A stretch of 56,501 nucleotides of DNA from Laetiporus sulphureus 93-53 (taxonomy: Eukaryota > Basidiomycota > Agaricomycetes > Polyporales > Laetiporaceae), in assembly GCF_001632365.1 (NCBI RefSeq), contig NW_024468521.1:636929-693429 (forward strand), in the 5' to 3' direction. A program made the position numbers and the translations under genes. Below, in pieces: positions 20,796-33,167 of this stretch. The notes below the pieces were generated by a model that did not search any database, was not told the DNA's origin, and saw only the letters and a list, made by a program, of their open reading frames with translations. The stretch's first letter is position 1. Every line of letters begins with the position of its first letter.

Positions 20796-21620
20796 TGTCC
20801 AGCCTTGCTGTCTTGTCATGCAGCACGTTGTTTGTCTTTGGAATGTTTTCTCGTTGTTGATTGGATAGTGGAGAACACCAGATGAGGTGCACATGAATAT
20901 CTGCGCAACTTTCGTAACCTATAGCATTACTGATGAAGATGGACGTTTGATGCACGCGAGACAGCGACTTCGGATACTTCGGATAGGGGGCGAGTCTCTG
21001 GATGCCTTCCAGTGAGAACCGTCAGCATTAGCTTGGTCTGGCGGATCCACCCTCGAAGATGCGGCGCTCAGCCCAGTGATCGATGCGCGAAACGACGCGG
21101 TACGTGATGATACATGTTCGCCGGCAACGTTGAACGAGGGGCATTCACACGCGAGTTGCGTTGACCTGCAGCACGTTCCTCTGAAACACCTGCTGCATAA
21201 CGGTTCGTGCATGTAAAACAGATGTCGCGCGCAACGTACCGCAAAGCGAATGACGTCTTGCGTGGGTCGACCCTGCTGGTCCGCAATACAACTGCTCTCG
21301 GCGGTCGGCACATCTCAAAGCACTGCGCGCCCAGACACGATAACACGTTCTGCCACAAAGCGCCTTCCGAGCCGAGCAACACAGCGCGTTTCCGCATGAA
21401 GACGAGCAAGAATAAAGTTGATCTGTCATATACATGGCAGGCGGCGCCCATCAGTTAAACTTAGCTCAATTATGACCAAGACTGCTGATTAGAAACCGCC
21501 GATACTCGCTTCGGGCGCGTCCGAGACGTCTACGTTCTTCCTCCGCACAGAGTCATTCGACTTTCGTACGCAAGGCCCGTCCTCCTCCTTCATATCACCT
21601 CTTCCTCCATGCGACACACC
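20796..21620. repeat. Segment duplicated at 46470-47000, partly inverted
   Basis: 20935-21380 matches the reverse complement of about 46620-47000. 21380-21580 matches 46470-46620 in direct orientation. A small inversion must have occurred in one copy. A conserved minus-strand end RRKNVD...APEASIG is seen in both copies but not identified. Confidence 0.65.
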
Positions 21621-23875
21621 GCCGCACGCGCAACGTAGATGTTCTCGATACCTCGACGCAAAGGAAAAGTTGACAGCCCGATCTTTGCAACTTTTATACC
21701 AAAGACGCATGCATGATACAAGTGAGGCCGAAGTTCGGCCACTTCCAGTTAATATACCGCCAGCGAAAGCATTCGAAGTCGAGTTGGGCGACTGTCGGTA
21801 TGTGAGAGAATGCGACGCACTATCCGATCAGTCGATACAACATGGGATGCACGAGAACGCTCGACGCATAGTGCCCCAATCGGTCGCCTGGAGGAGATGA
21901 CTCAGAAAGCGAAGCGCGCGAGAGTCGGAGAAGTTTCCGAGTGAGCATCGGTAGTCTAGTCAGCAGGAAGTCTTCTCGCTCGAGTGGAGCTTGATCCTTT
22001 CTCTGTTGAGTTGATCAATGTCGAACTTGAGCGAGGATGATTGGATAATCGACGCCGAATTTCGTCCCGAATGGCTTGATGCCTCGCTGACATGCCTGTC
22101 GCGTGCAGTCCTTTCAGAGAGTCGCTTGACAGGAAGTTGACGTGTTTTGAGTCGGATGCGCTGCGAGATCGGCTGGAGAATGGGGCACGAGGGAGCGCGC
22201 GAGGCAGGGATGTATGTTGTTGCAGACCAACAAATTACCGCCTTGATGTGGTACAGTGACGTGCGGCCATGCTATCAATGTGCTTCGAAGGAAGTTGTGA
22301 AGAGACGATCGAGCATCGGGCTACGAGATGTTCTCATCGAGGACGTTGTTGGGTTCGGATGCTGCTTCGGGACCTACTGTTGCCGCTGTGGTTACGAAGC
22401 ACACGCAGGACCTTGGAGATCGACTATCGAAGCAGTGAACGTGCGTGATTGCTACAGAGAGATTCTCCTGACGTGGACCATGGCTCGTCAGGAACAATGC
22501 AGACATGTATGCGTCAAGTTGTTGTTGACTGCAGGGAAGGAGACAGCATAGCATGCGATCCATGGTTTCGGACCACTCTTCCATGATCAGTCGATATCAT
22601 CCGTGAGACCAGATGACATCGCCGAATGTCGTGAGACTCGAGAGCCATTGAAATCGAAAGATAGTTTTGAATAGTCGTTGAACCGAACAATGTTCCGGCA
22701 ATTCTGATCGTTAGACGCAGCCATGACTTGTGAGCGCCCGATGACAAGTTTAGCGAGATATAGTGTGGATCGAGAGGAGCACCGTATCGACCAGTCCCAG
22801 GCCATCCAGATGTTCAGAACTAAGAGAGGAGGACGAACATGCAGTGGCGGACTCGGGACAACTCGCAGATCGAAAAGCGAGTTGGCCCAAATTGGCAGGT
22901 GTTGTGGTGGCACGAGGTTCGCACGGGTGGATGGCTCAGTGTCCTGCTGCCTTTCGTCGACTGCGACGATCCCTGTGCCTGGAAAGCCGTGCAGGGTTTG
23001 GGCGCAGGACTCCGGTCTGAAAGGAACATGATAGACACCGCCAGCTCGTCCGTGCCTTTCAGTTGAGGCTAACCTTGGCGAATGTATAAATGGGTGTACA
23101 TGGCCGACGTTGCTCCGCCTTATCATCCCGCAGCTCTTACGCAGCCCCGGCGAGGACCTATCGCAGAATACTCGCCGGGATATGCCATGTTCTGGGCGGT
23201 CCGCGACATACGGTGGTGCTGTCGGCGCTCAGGTTGCCCTGGCGTTTGAGGCCGGTGTATGGTTCCTGGTCAGGTCCCAGCAATCGTACGACCGCGGACT
23301 TGTCGTACCCGCTGTCCTCAATGGAAATCACACACGCCGGCTGTCTGATCCTTGCCCTCGCGGGTCAAATTTACTGCGCCGTTCTGGATTGGATGCAGCC
23401 GCCGTCCGCTCTCACCGTCACTCTGCTCTCCCAAAGTAGCTTCCCCGTCTCTAATCATGCAGATTCATGATCAGTGACCCGCGCAACTGTTGGCTCTCAA
23501 CGTCGACACGACCGATTAGCCGCACTCGGGTCCTCTGCAGAAAGCGAATGAATTGCCCTTCCTCTGCTCAAGAACAACGTATGTCCGTCGTCCCGTGAGA
23601 GTCTCCCCCAAACTGACGCCTCCGCCTCCTCCGAATACGACCCAGACTTGCTCTATGCGTTGACTGGTCGATGGAGCGCCCACGCCTACATGTGTGATGT
23701 GCGTTGACAACGCGGCTCCTTCTCCCCCCCGGCTCCGACGAGGATCAGAAAAAATAATGAACAAAAGCTCCAATGCCCAGACACCGGCATCTGATCGGGA
23801 CATGTAGCTTATATAGCAACGTATACCAGGCACAGAGTGTCTCCCCGTAACCCTTCCTCCGACTCTTCACCAATC
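21621..23875. other. 2.2 kb without a recognised gene
   Basis: The longest frames (22147-22551 and 23090-23470 on the plus strand, 22587-23126 on the minus strand) match nothing I know and overlap each other. A short frame from 23101 (MADVAPPYHPAAL) could be a first exon, but I cannot extend it. The last 150 bp are the probable P450 promoter. Confidence 0.4.
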
Positions 23876-26386
23876 ATGTCCGCCGACGTGGTCCCCAGTA
23901 TCTTGTTCGGCGTCGCCGCGCTGTACGTCCTCGCCGCGCTGTACAAGTCATGGCGGCAGAGCGTGCGTGGGCCCTTGCGCTGCCCCTCTCGTACTCATGA
24001 GCCCTGCAGATGCCGTACATCCCCGCCGTCGGCGGCTCGTCGCTCCCCATCCTCTCATGGTACGGCTCCTTCCGCGCGTTCAAGCACGCCTCGGAAATGA
24101 TCCAGGAAGGCTACGACAAGGTGCGTACGAGCCTGCATGCGATGAGCTGCGCTGACTGCGAGCGCAGTACAAAGGCGGCATCTTCAAGTACCCCGAGCTC
24201 GCGTTCTGGCGCGTCGTCGTCACCAGCCCGCGTGAGATCGAGGAGGTGTGCCGCGCGCCAGAGAGCGTGCTCTCTTTCGCCGAGGCTGCGAACAGCGTAG
24301 GTCTCCGCCACTGCGTTGGTTGGCAGATTGATTAACGTGGCGTGGTAGTCGGTGCAGATCGAGTACACGCTTGGGCCGAACGTCCATCACAACCCGTACC
24401 ACATCCCGCTCATCCAGTCGCAGCTCACACGCAACATCGGCCGCGTGTTCCCGGAGATCATGGACGAGGTCGTCTCGGCGTTCAATGACGAGGTGCCGAT
24501 CAAGGGCGACGGTGCGTGAGTTCGATCAAAGCTGTGGGATTTCCGGCTGACACGCAAACGTGCAGAGTGGATCAAGGTCCGCGCAAAAGACGCAGTGATA
24601 CAGATCATCTGCAGGGAGGCGAACAGGGCATTTGTCGGGCTGCCACTGTGTACGTTCTTCGGCTCCCTGGTGTGGATTGCGGAGACTCATGGCTGTATGC
24701 AGGTCGGAACCAGGACTTTTGCGATCTGAACAAGACGTTCACGTACGATGTCATCCTCGCCGCCCTTATCATCAAGGTCTTTCCCCGCGCGCTGAAACCG
24801 TGAGTGGAGTATAAGCGTCCCCGACCACTCGCATCCTGCCTACTGACGGAGGTGGACAGATTGGTAGCAAAGTTCATGACGAACGTGCCCGCTGCCATCC
24901 AGCGCGGCGTGAATCACCTCGAACCGCTCATCCTCGAGCGCTTCCGCATGATCGAGCAACACGGAAAAGAGTGGGCGGACAAGCCGGTGCGCACCCTGAT
25001 CCTTCCTTCAGCAACTCCTCGGCTGATGAGGATGCCTGGGGAGCAGAACGACATGTTGCAGTGGCTGATAGACGCGGCAGAGGGCGAGGAGCGCGCGGTG
25101 CGCCCGATAGTGCTGCGCGTCCTCTCGGTCAACTTTGCTGCGCTACACACGACGTCGACGGTGCGTTGCGTTGCGTCCTGCTGTGTTCCCATTCGTAGCG
25201 ATGACGACTGATATTAACGCTTCATCTCCGTCTCCATCTCATTTCGTTCGTCTCCGACACGACGGCTTCTCGAATTCCGCTTCTCGCCCGCCTGCCCGCT
25301 CGCTTCTCTTCTCGTCCGCTCGCCTTCCTTTTCGCCTACGCACTTCGTACTGCATCACACCACATCACATCACATCTCACCTGCCACTGCCACGTACACA
25401 GACGTTCACACAGGCGCTGTTCTACCTGGCGACGCATCCGCAATACATCGCCCCGCTGCGTGAAGAAGTCGACGCGATCGTCGCAGAGGAAGGATGGACA
25501 AAAGCCGCGATGGGAAAGATGCGGCGCGCGGACAGCTTCCTCAAAGAGGTGCACCGTGTCACCGGGCTGGGAGCTTGTGAGTCTCTCTCCTTGTACTTCT
25601 CCGTTTTCTTTGCGTGGTTGGTACAGTGGGGAGGTGGCTTCGCTTCTGTGCGGCGAGATTGGATTGCCGGGCGTGCTTCGCCGGCGTGGAGATTGGGCGG
25701 GGCTTCCATGCATGCGCCGACATCGTCAATCACGGCGTTATCGCCATCTGTCTTTCATCCGCCCGTCTCGCTGCTTCCCTGGCGATTTGTATTGGGCTTG
25801 CAGGGACGGCTCCGCCTTCGACACGTCCCTGTCGTCGGCGTTTCACAGGAACGCGCCAGGGAGGCACGTCCCGATATGGAGACATCTGACACTAAACCGT
25901 CCTTCGCCGGCAGGGTCGATCAACCGAAAAGCTGTGCAAGACTTCACGTTCTCGAACGGGACGGTGATCCCTGCAGGGACGTACGTCGCGGCGTCGGCGC
26001 GCCCGATCCACCTCGACGAGGAGAACTACGAGGACTCGCTCGAATTCAAGCCGTGGAGGTTTGTGGACGTCGATGGAGGCAAGCAGCACCTGATAAGCAC
26101 CGCCGATAACTACCTGACGTTTGGACACGGCAAGTTCGCGTGGTGAGTGCACGTGTACCGCTCAGGCTGCTGGGCGAGTTGCTGAAGCATGTATGTGTGC
26201 GCTTGTAGTCCGGGGCGGTTCTTCGCGGCGAACGCGCTCAAGGCGATGCTTGCGCACATGGTGTATATGTACGATATAAAGATGGAAGACGAGAACGTGA
26301 GGCCAGAGGAGCTGTCGAGCTGGATCGTCGCGTCGCTCGTGCCGAACAGGAAGGTGGAGGTGATGTTCAGGAAACGGCAGGCATGA
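23876..26386 (+). CDS. Cytochrome P450 (ent-kaurene-oxidase-like basidiomycete family), copy 2
   Basis: A complete-looking P450. Exons begin with MSADVVPSILFGVAALYVL (anchor), then IPAVGGSSLPILSWYGSF (24010-24120), YKGGIFKYPELAFWRVVV (24168-24296), and QIEYTLGPNVHHNPYH (from 24349). Further on come NDMLQWLIDAAEGEERAV, the I-helix FAALHTTS, ExxR as KEVHRVTG, the post-K-helix block NRKAVQDFTFSNGTVIPAG, and the haem loop LTFGHGKFA-CPGRFF with the Cys codon split by an intron as in the other copies. It ends EVMFRKRQA. An unusually long intron or extra sequence (about 25160-25400) precedes the TFTQALFYLATHPQYIAP exon, and another of about 330 bp (25580-25915) precedes the NRKAV exon. It is more diverged from the other two intact copies than they are from each other. 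Confidence 0.88.
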
Positions 26387-27178
26387 AGGTTCTTGGATGT
26401 GGACATATGGACTTGAGGGATATGCCTGGTTCTTACTAGTTTGTCATAAGTTATCGCTTGTTATTCCACCAGTCGTACTATAGAGTATAGGGCGCGTACA
26501 AACTCAGGGTTGTCATAACACCATGGCCTGTCATAACACCATGGCCTGAGGCAGACTCGGGGCACCAATACTAACTAGATCAATAGTCGATGTACTGCGA
26601 ATCAGCGATATAGCTCCGGCATTGTGGCCGGCCAAGATCTTACATATAACCGCCGATGCGAGCAAGGAATACGCTGGCTAACCACCGTCGTCCAGCCATC
26701 CTGCATGTCAGAACTACGCTGTGAAGTGCAGCAGCTTTATCGCAAGCGATATGCTGGTCGAGGACCTCCTGGGATGAGAGATATGAAGACAAGAGATGAG
26801 AACCAAAGAACGATCACCAGCTATACATCGTACAACCGTGCTCGCCACAGCTTAGACGTACGTTCCGTATGCGCATCTCGGCGAGCCTCCGCCACGATTC
26901 TCGTCAACACGCAAGAGCTTGTAATGAGTGTATCGATGACCATGCGCACTGAGATCAGTGAGACTTCCCGGCTATGCTCGCGTTCGGTGGCGTCCCTATA
27001 TCATCTTTCAAAGGCAAAAAATAACAGACCTATGAGATGGCTTTTTCCTACGATACATCGCAGCTCCTCGCGCCCACCGCAGTCATATTATCTCGCGCTA
27101 GCGTACTCTTGTACCCCGCATGGAATCCGCTGCATTGGATCCATCCTGACGTCCCTCATCGGCTGCAAGAGATGCTCG
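26387..27178. other. Intergenic between convergent P450 and SEC61
   Basis: A 20-bp unit (TGTCATAACACCATGGCCTG) occurs twice in tandem at about 26509-26548. A 186-codon plus-strand ORF at 26624-27184 runs into the SEC61 3' end and looks non-coding. Confidence 0.5.
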
Positions 27179-29297
27179 TTATAGCAAATCTCCAAGTGCG
27201 CCCATCTCAGGGGAGGCCTCCTGTAGAAAAAAGCACCAAAATCAGTACGAATAATGCAGTTTGGGGTTGTCAGAACACATACTCTCATACCGATCTCCCA
27301 ATCTGTGAACATGGCACATGACGTTAATAAATGCAACAACCCGAATAGTAGGGATTCTCACAGCTGTAGATGATAGTGACCGCCATCAGAATACCCGTCC
27401 CACTGCCGATGGCTCCCATGAGATCCGCTGCGACCGAGAGCAAACCGAGGATGGCGCCACCCAATGCAGCTGCGGTGGGCACGACACGCTTAAGCTCCTT
27501 GTACATCGAGCCTTCACGGTGGCCGGCCATCACCTGTTCATCAGCGCAAACAGAGCATTAGCCATCGACGCACGCAGCACGAGCATCATATCGGAGTGTA
27601 CACACCATCTGCTGGTCTTTGAGCTGCTTGGCAATATCTCGCGGGCCAGAGCCAGAGACCTCAATCCAAGTTTTGGAAAAGACAGCACAGGCGGTGGTGA
27701 TGAACGCAATGTACGCGACAGTGTGAATCGGGTCGAGCAGCGCGGCCTTGAGGGTGTGAGGCGGCGACATGTAGTACGCGAGGCCTGAGATGGCAGCGAG
27801 CTGTGGAGAATCTTCCAGAGGCTACAGGACCGGCAAATGAGCTGAAATACAGATAAAAGACAAGATGGACACGGCGTACCTCCCAAACACCGAGCAACTT
27901 GACGAAGAAGCTGTTAGGGAAGCGGGTAGACAGCATCTGCGAGATGATGAATACGTTCGAGGTGAGAGCGGACTCGAGCATGATCGGCATGTTCGACGTA
28001 TAGAACAACTTGACAGGGTACGACCCGCGCTGACCCCGGAACCTATTCGACTTGACCGGAATCTCAATCCGGAAACCTTGCAGGTAAATAACGACTGCGA
28101 AGACGACGACGGTCGCGATGAGGTTCATGAGGTTCGGAAGGCGCTCACGCCAGAACGCCTCACGGAGCGCGCGGCCCTTATCATTCCATGTGAACAGGAG
28201 ATGGAAGAGTGAGACGACCGCGCCCTCGAACTCGGGCCCGCGCCCGGTATTGACGGTTGTCGGCGAGAATGCCTTCCAGACGATGGATTCGCAGATGTTG
28301 GTCGCGATGAAGAGCGAGATGCCAGAGCCGAGGCCGTAGCCTTTCTGGAGAAGCTCGTCAAGCAGGATGACGATGAGCGACGCGGAGACGAGCTGGATGA
28401 TGAGCAGGAGGCAGACACCGGCACCGAGGTCGCTGGGCTGTCCGTAGAGACCGGTGAGGACGTAGACGGTAGCCTGGCCGAGAGAGATGATCAACGCGAA
28501 AACTATGAAACCCGGTCAGTCTGAGCTCCTTTGAACAATTATGCGAACACCGAACAACGGGTAGCACGCGCTGACGATGATACAAAACGGCAGAACTCCT
28601 AAACCTGGTATACTGAGAGCATACCGGCATTCCCCACGCGCTGGGGCAGAGCACGAAGACCGCTCCCGAACACGCAGTGCATGCCGGGTGAAAGAAAAGT
28701 ATGAAAGTTGAGTATTGGCAAAAACGGCACCACGTGGATGAAACTCAGTAGGACCTGGATGTCGTGGTGCTAGATACTGCGACAGTCGCACGATGCGACC
28801 TTTCAAACGGATGATTGACCATAAGTGCAAGGCGACACCGCCCCTTACGGATACACAGATTCTGATCTTGAAAGGATTACTCACGTTTCTGGGCCCCGCT
28901 GAACAACGCACGATCCTCCTTGAGCGAAAAGTCGACGTCAATGAGGTTCGCACCAGCCAAAAGCTGCATGATCATCCCACTAGTCACGATGGGAGTAATA
29001 CCGAGTTCCATGAGAGTTCCGCGATTAGAGGCGAGGATGACACGCATCCAGTAGAGCGGGTCTGACGAGTCTGACGACATGATGCCGTACAATGGAACTT
29101 GGGAGCATACGAGGAAAATAAGGAGCGTCACGGCCGTCCATAGCACCTTTTGATTGAAAGGAACCTGAGCAAACAAAATTGTTAATGGACATTGCGAATG
29201 GACGCGATTTGGAGACACGTACTTTTCGATCAGGAGACGAGACTTCTGGGAGGATGGGCAGGAATGGTCGGACGAGGTTGAGGAACCGGACTGCCAT
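27179..29297 (-). CDS. SEC61: Sec61 alpha subunit of the ER protein translocon
   Basis: The channel-forming subunit of the Sec61 translocon, a ten-helix ER membrane protein. The translation follows the eukaryotic family over its full length: [20 protein letters not shown] at the start, then [115 protein letters not shown], and SYWEIGMR close to the end (LGDLL, stop at 27179). At least six introns with normal junctions were read, for example after PDRK, after AQK, after GVWE, before VMAGHREG, after IYS and after IGMR. The first Met at 29295-29297 gives MAVRF; many relatives have MGFRF, so a short first exon upstream is possible. About 476 residues, the usual family length. Confidence 0.95.
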
Positions 29298-30354
29298 CGC
29301 GTTAGTCTTAATGTCCGCGAGGAGAGAAACAGCGACGACGCACATCCGCTCATGGTTGTGAGGAGAAACCAAGGAGCGGCTGAAGGTCAGTACAAGAGTC
29401 GTGAGCGTGTCTCTGGCCACGTCGCCGCCACCACCGAGTGAGGTGGCACAACAAACATTGGCACAACAAACATGCTCAAACAGACTGCCGTGTGGCTCGA
29501 GCGAAGTTGCGTCTTTCTTTCCTCATCCATCGCATTGCTGCCGTCGTTCAATCTATTAATGCATCCAGCAAAAAATAATAACTCAGTTTCTGAACGTATT
29601 TCATCTACAGCTCTCTGGTTTTCGAAGTCATTCTACCCGGCAACCCGCTCATATCCCGGAAATCCTTTGCCTCTTTGCAATTCAATCCGAAACGCGGGAT
29701 GCAAGGTACGAGGACATTCGCAGATGATAGAAGAACGCAGGAACTCTGTCAACACTGCAAAAGTACGCGTCTAATAGGTACAGGTCCCGCGGAGATACTT
29801 CAAGTCCTCGGAAATTGGTGCCGCTGAAGATCGATGTCCGCAAGTTATCGATCTTGATGATCCGTTATGATTGTACTGCATCTCCTATGTACTCGTCTTT
29901 GCAATTCTCATTCTCATCTAACAAGCATAGCAGGCTATGAGGCATCATTGGTTTCTGATAGTTGCTTGACAGCGAGATTAGGACTGCTCCTCTCATACTG
30001 CCCCAGGATGTTAAGTGAGACTGCTTTCGGCCCTATGCAAGATGTCAACAGAGCCGTAACAGGTGCATATTGAGGATCTCCGCCGTTAGGTATGCCTACA
30101 TCTCACTGCGAACCCCCGGACCACTCTCACGGCGAGCGGTGCTCGATTTGTGAGTGGCCGTTCACGGTCTTATGACAAGGGTGTGAATTGATCCACGATC
30201 CTCATCCATTCGGAGCTGCCAACAACAAATGCCGGTCGTACAGCATTGCATATGATGCGCCTGTAGCGGACAACACAATCTCATAAAACAGACATTTCCC
30301 GTTCGTGGGGAAGAGGCATCTTTTCTCCTTCTCCGTCCCTTCTTCTACTCCACG
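29298..30354. other. Divergent intergenic: SEC61 promoter and start of the DUF6534 array
   Basis: From about 29470 onward the sequence recurs at 35505-36860 and in part at 32520-33160, marking the first unit of the tandem triplication. No ORF of note. Confidence 0.6.
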
Positions 30355-32272
30355 ATGGTCGCGTTGAACCTGCATCTCAACAGGACCGACGGGTGCACTT
30401 TCATTGGAATCCTTTTCTCCTTAGCGTGCGCGAATCGCGATTCTTCGGCAAAACAGAAGCAATCGTACTGACGACGCGGTGATAGATTGTATGGCGTTAC
30501 GCTTGGACAGACTCTGTTCTATGTTCAGCGGTACTCGAATGATCATGTTGCGCTCAAGGCCTTGGTAAGCTGCATGTTTCTGTCGGAGTGGGAGCGATCC
30601 TTGATCGACGTGCGCAGACGGCCGCTCTGTTGTTCGTGTTGTATATCGATCAGTGGCTCTTTTGATTTCTGATGGGTATAGTAGGATACTGGACACGGCA
30701 AAGGAGATGATCACCCTGCAGGCAAGTTGTAATCGTCTGTTCACTCATGAATTCAATATCAAATAATTGTGCGCAGATCCTATACTTCGTATTTGTTCAG
30801 GGACATGGCAACATCCTGTCACTTCTCATGCTTCCAAGGTAAAAGAAATACCTGTCGTGATGTGGTGCTTCGTTGAGCGTTCTTTGCGACCACTAGGACA
30901 TATGGGGTACGTCTGCCATCCGCACTGTACAGGGGTTTAAGTACGGCTGACACTACCGCTACGCTAGGCCGAACATGCTCTCGCTGTGAGTGCGTATTGC
31001 GTGTGGGTGCAGCAGGCATGCTAACTTTGATCTGAAGTCCACTACAATATTTGTCGTGCAAAGGTACGCTGCCGATATAATGCAACGTGAAAATATGCCT
31101 ATCCGTCGTCTCCCTAAGCTTCTACGTCCATAATATTTGGAGAAGTAAGTGTCTAGCCTGACCGGGCACTGATGGTAGTTGATCGTGAGACACAGTAATG
31201 ACAAATAAACGCTATCAACTTCCGCTTGCCGTTGTTGGTGTGAGACATTTTCGTGTTCGCAGCGCAGCCGTAACGAGGTGCTGACGTTACGGAACAGATT
31301 GTCCTGGCTGTCACGTCATACGGTGTGTTCTTCCGAGCAATGTTCTGCGAAATGGCATTCTCATTGGCTCGCATTCAGCTGCAAGTTGGGGTACGTGGAC
31401 GCTTATAGTTCTGTCCATTGAGCTTCATATTCGCCATCTATCTACAGGACTGGTCTACATGGTGTCTGTGTCTCAGTTCGCCTTACCCACCCTCCGGTCC
31501 GTGCTGACTTGATTACGTAGGTATGGAAGTGTTGACCTCGCCTCAGACGAGACGCATGTGCTAGTGCGGCTCTCTCACATACACTGCCTGTCCTGCTTGA
31601 CGCCCTCCCTACAGACTCCAGGTCGAGTTCAAACCGTGTTTGCGGCCGCAACTGACATATATATCGCGACGTCGATGTGTTTTGTGTTGCATGAGGCCAC
31701 GACGGGATTTAGACCGTAAGGACAAGCGTGTCCGTCTGTCTCCTGTCGCTTATGACAAATACATGTTTGTGTGTAGAACGCAGACCGTTGTTGCAAAACT
31801 GATTATCTATTCGATCAATCGTGGGATCGTGTTGACGTGCGTTACCTGACTGCTATACGTTTATGAGGCAGCTAAGTTTAACTGATGATACAGCGTGATG
31901 CAGATCCTGCAAACTGCGTTGGTGAGTGGTTTGTAACAACGCAACTGACCGCAAAATGCTTGAATTCCTCATGTGCGGCACTAGATTCCATCGACCAACA
32001 GGGAGTTGGACCAGATATTCTACTTCCCTATGAGCACGGGTGAGAATACTGCTTTTTACTACTCGTATAGACTGATATCATCTTCGGTACTAGTTTATGT
32101 CAACGCAGTACTTGCTGTGTATGTATGCTTCCGCCTGCACAGATGATGTTGGGTGTGACATTGCACGTCTGATAGGCTGAATGCACGTGGGCATTTGCGA
32201 GAAAGAAAGAACGGGACCGAATGTGCAATACCGCTCAACGAATGCAGCGTCTCAGCATCGACATCTCAGTAA
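30355..32272 (+). CDS. DUF6534-type membrane protein, array copy 1, about 18 exons
   Basis: Predicted exons: 30355-30425, 30486-30564, 30618-30631, 30685-30721, 30777-30838, 30968-30985, 31013-31063, 31119-31144, 31196-31239, 31298-31390, 31448-31461, 31521-31557, 31615-31715, 31777-31836, 31894-31921, 31985-32039, 32094-32118, 32176-32272. The joined frame is open and gives about 310 residues with the family landmarks LYGVTLGQTLFYVQRYSND, ILDTAKEMI, TTIFVVQSFYVHNIWR, ATDIYIATS, and VYVNAVLAV-LNARGHLR. Exon 3 is only 14 nt and exon 6 only 18 nt. The intron after exon 4 has a GC donor. Polytopic membrane protein of unknown function. Confidence 0.8.
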
Positions 32273-33167
32273 GTAATAAGAGATTATCCCTCTACGCATC
32301 TTCGGTTGACGATGGCTGATAGTTCCGGGCATCACCAAGCTGCTGTAATTGATATTTGTTAATGAGTCTACGACCGTCCTGTGCGTCGTTTTGCTGCATA
32401 TTTATGACTTTAGATGTTGGATTGATTTTTGTCTGTATGTATGAATAAAAAACGCTGCCGTAGATGAGCAAATCGTTGTGGCATAATCGAGTTGCGACCG
32501 CCACGATTTCCGAAGAATTAGGAACACTTACCTAGATGATCGTCTATGCAATTCTCATTTCACTTGACAAGGATCGCACCGCTTACAGAAATATTGAATT
32601 TTGATCGCCGCCCGACGCAATACTTGGACTATTTGCTCTATTGGTCTTCAGCAAGCGATAGCACGGCCCCCGGCCCCGCATCATGTTGTTTTGGCTCACG
32701 CTGATAGGTCAGACATGTTTCTCATGGATGGGAATACCGTGTATCGGTTGGGAGGCATCATTGATTCATGATGGTTGCTTGACAGCACTCGTGTCAAAAT
32801 GCCTTTGCATGTTAACTAGGCGCGAAAGAGCCGTACCTGGTGCTTATTGAAGATTACCACAGTCAGGTATGTCTTCATTTCACTGGAATCTCGCATCATC
32901 TCGCAGCAAACCTCCGGATCACTCTCATGGCGAGCGGTGCTCGGCACATGCGTGGCCGTTCATGATCTTATGCGAAGGCCTGACGTGAGAACTGATCCAC
33001 AATCCTCATCCAACTGGAGCTGTCAAAAACAATGCTATTCGTACAGCATTGCAGATGATGTGCCTGTGGCGGACAACACGATGTCATAAAACAGGCATTC
33101 CCTCCGTGAACGAGGCATCCTTTCCCCATTCTCCATTTCTTCTTCTTCTCCACTCTTCTACTCCACG
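32273..33167. other. Intergenic between array copies 1 and 2
   Basis: Diverged copy of the flank also found at 29870-30350 and 36180-36860. No gene seen. Confidence 0.55.

Noticed and set aside
22147..22551. 134-codon plus-strand ORF as a gene
   Set aside because: Overlapping ORFs on both strands, no recognisable domain, no splice support; composition-driven.
25135..26109. 324-codon ORF as a separate gene
   Set aside because: It runs through introns and one frame of the P450 gene; only the TFTQALFYLATHPQYI part belongs to the true exon.
13448..26386. Secondary-metabolite gene cluster
   Set aside because: P450s are present but no terpene synthase, PKS, NRPS, transferase or pathway regulator is visible; the pattern is tandem duplication and decay.
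26624..27184. 186-codon plus-strand ORF
   Set aside because: It overlaps the SEC61 3' end, has low-complexity Arg/Ser composition and no domain.
28793..29065. Plus-strand ORFs across SEC61
   Set aside because: Antisense shadows of a highly conserved gene.
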